DNA from: Nautilus pompilius
Taxonomy: Eukaryota; Mollusca; Cephalopoda; Nautilida; Nautilidae
Reading direction: 5' to 3'
DNA: 64,000 nucleotides
Assembly: GCA_018389105.1 (NCBI GenBank)
Contig: JACATO010000095.1
Location: 2,539,501 to 2,603,500 of the forward strand
Shown: piece by piece, positions 62,331-64,000 of the stretch
Layout of the letters: every line of letters starts with the position of its first letter
Numbering within the stretch: the first letter of the stretch is position 1
Program-made: the position numbers and the translations under genes
Notes under the pieces: generated by a model
Told to the model about the DNA's origin: nothing
Databases searched by the model: none
The model's input: only the letters and a program-made list of their open reading frames with translations

Positions 62331-64000
62331 CATTGGAGATGATGATGCATGGATGGTTATTTCTATACATGAAAAAATTATGAAGAAATTCTTAGAAATC
62401 TCTAGATTGAAAGGAAAGTTCTTACAGTTTTCAGAACATAACAAAGATTAAAAATCATCTAAAATACAATGAAATATTCCAGAATAATCTTGTTGATACA
62501 AATTTTTATTGTTGCTAATAACACCTATTCATGTTCTAACTGCCATTTCTCATCTAATGATGTTAGTTTTATTCATTATTTAATTTGAAGAATAGGAAAA
62601 GCAGTTACATTGTTGGAAAGTTGTTGTGCATTGAAGGACTTATGTATAACATAAAAGCAAACATTAAAAATGACTGAGTAGCCCAAATTGGCTGGCCAAG
62701 GATAAATTAGGCCAATAAGTCTGCATCACCATATGTAGCAAACTTGGTTCATGGATGTTGTGACATACCTAGTGTGCTTAAAATGCATTATGAGTCAATG
62801 TTTATGTATTGTATAGATTGATGCTGCTGCATACAGGCAGGGTTTAAAATCCCAGCAGTACACTTGCCATGATATAAAATAAAACTTTTAAAATAATAAT
62901 TTGCAAAATATTAAGTAATAATCCCTGAGACAACACAAGTAGCAAGATGTTAATCATGATACAGCTGACTTTTGTCAATATGGTGGACTACCTGAGACTA
63001 AATAGTTTGCATAGAAACCTTTGTGAATCTCATAAAAATCTTTTCAATGTTTTTAAAAAAAATAAAAACTGACCTGCATACTAAAATCCAATCCTTTGAC
63101 AGATAAGATGTGACAGCTTGCCAGAAATGTATAATATCCAAATCCATATCAATCAAAAGAATGAAAATTGTAGTTTTTTTGTGTAGTGGGGATTTAAGAA
63201 ACAGGTCCATGGCAGGTCAGGAGAAAGACAGGGTAGAAATCAAAATTGGGTACATACTCTCATAATTTCCCTTCACGGATCAGCTGATGATGGATCTGAA
63301 TAAAATACGAACCATTGCCTCCCAACTGTCTTGAATTGTTCATTTTATTTGTAGATTTAAAACATGCTATGGATATTCGAATTCTACAAATACCTATTGA
63401 AAGAAAATCTTCGTAAAAATGCAACAGAAACTAACAACCAAAGACAAAAAATTCTTGAGTAAACCTGGAACCGGATAAGTGAGAACTGCTGGTTCCTTTG
63501 AGAGTCATGAAGCACATCAGAACTACATTATCTGTCAAGTTATAATAAATCACCCAATTCAGTGGCAGAATTTCTGATGGTTCAAGATCAGTGACCTTTC
63601 AAAAAAAAATAAATAACTGGTCACAGCACACTGGTGATGGTGTGGTGGATCCAGTCAGGGGACATTGTTTCTGGGAGATTGTTCACACAACATTACTGTC
63701 ACATCTGCTGGATAAACAGCCTCCCCATGTAAAAGAATTAGATGGCTATGGATATTGTCTTTCTCAAATTAATTCCAGTCAATTCTGCAGATTTATCAAG
63801 GAGGCTTCCCATGTCCAAACCCATTTCCCTCAGTGTCAATTAATTCACTCGCCTTATGAATTGATGAAACCATTTTTTTTTCTTCCTTCTTCTTGCAAAG
63901 TATCATTTTACATCCAAGTTTCTCGTCAAGAATTTTTTTTTTTTAACTGATAATTTTTTTAACATTTTTTACACACCATTTTACTTGTTCTCTTCTTAAC

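Larger units (their letters stand above)
56182..64000 (-). other. UNC5 intron, incomplete (5' side of gene), with transposon relics
   Basis: Sequence upstream of the TSP1-2 exon. It carries a hAT relic at 57.6-59.6 kb and a Tc1 relic at 61.4-62.3 kb. I searched for the first TSP1 repeat (WSxWxxW.. on the minus strand) and did not find it, so the 5' exons should lie beyond the window. Stretches 56200-57580, 59600-61400 and 62350-64000 hold no recognisable gene; the 119-codon frame at 63591-63950 (+) has no similarity I can name. Confidence 0.7.

Noticed and set aside
63591-63950. 119-codon open frame on the plus strand
   Set aside because: No family recognised, opens with a poly-A-derived Lys run and ends in a poly-T-derived Phe run; likely chance.
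1-64000. CRISPR arrays, bacterial operons, phage genes, toxin-antitoxin or defence systems
   Set aside because: Spliced exons of an animal receptor, long introns and eukaryotic transposons show this is animal nuclear DNA; no regularly spaced direct repeats or operon-like gene runs are present.

Overview
This window looks like animal nuclear DNA. It is very AT-rich, has introns up to about 40 kb, carries microsatellites, and is littered with decayed DNA transposons. Nearly everything of host origin belongs to one gene on the minus strand: a netrin receptor of the UNC5 family. Six coding exons can be placed to the base from conserved residues, GT/AG splice sites and matching intron phases. The transposon mix and protein divergence suggest a lophotrochozoan, probably a mollusc. 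That placement is inference; no species marker is present.

Layout of the gene, read on the minus strand from high to low coordinates: second thrombospondin type-1 repeat (56181-56008), a 40.1 kb intron, transmembrane exon (15879-15727), a 3.3 kb intron, cytoplasmic linker plus start of ZU5 (12430-12023), a 9.1 kb intron, then three clustered exons finishing ZU5 and opening the UPA domain (2926-2825, 2654-2488, 2287-2051). The joined exons read without a break from extracellular TSP1 through the membrane into ZU5-UPA. The signal peptide, Ig domains and first TSP1 repeat must lie beyond base 64000. The rest of UPA and the death domain must lie before base 1. The gene would encode a single-pass receptor that binds netrin outside the cell and signals through ZU5/UPA/death-domain modules inside.

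The introns hold layers of transposon debris. The best preserved is a full-length mariner (24854-26166) with perfect 26-bp inverted repeats and TA target sites but a dead transposase. Close by is a 614-bp non-autonomous pogo/Tigger-like element (23381-23994). Older relics are two ZMYM1-like hAT transposases (about 6.8-9.1 kb and 57.6-59.6 kb), a piggyBac fragment (9.6-10.1 kb), a Tc1-like transposase (61.4-62.3 kb), a Tc1-like N-terminal scrap (55.75 kb), a mariner/Tc1 C-terminal scrap (40.2 kb) and a possible LINE 3' end (22.7 kb). Two short tRNA-derived SINE-like copies (3.2 and 33.7 kb) share a Pol III B box and downstream sequence.

The most interesting unexplained pieces are a near-perfect 89-nt intronic hairpin (17755-17843) that resembles a microRNA precursor and an exon-like island on the plus strand (31311-31417). 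No complete independent gene, standard tRNA, rRNA, CRISPR array or bacterial-type operon was seen. I found no clear evidence of a wholly new biological system.
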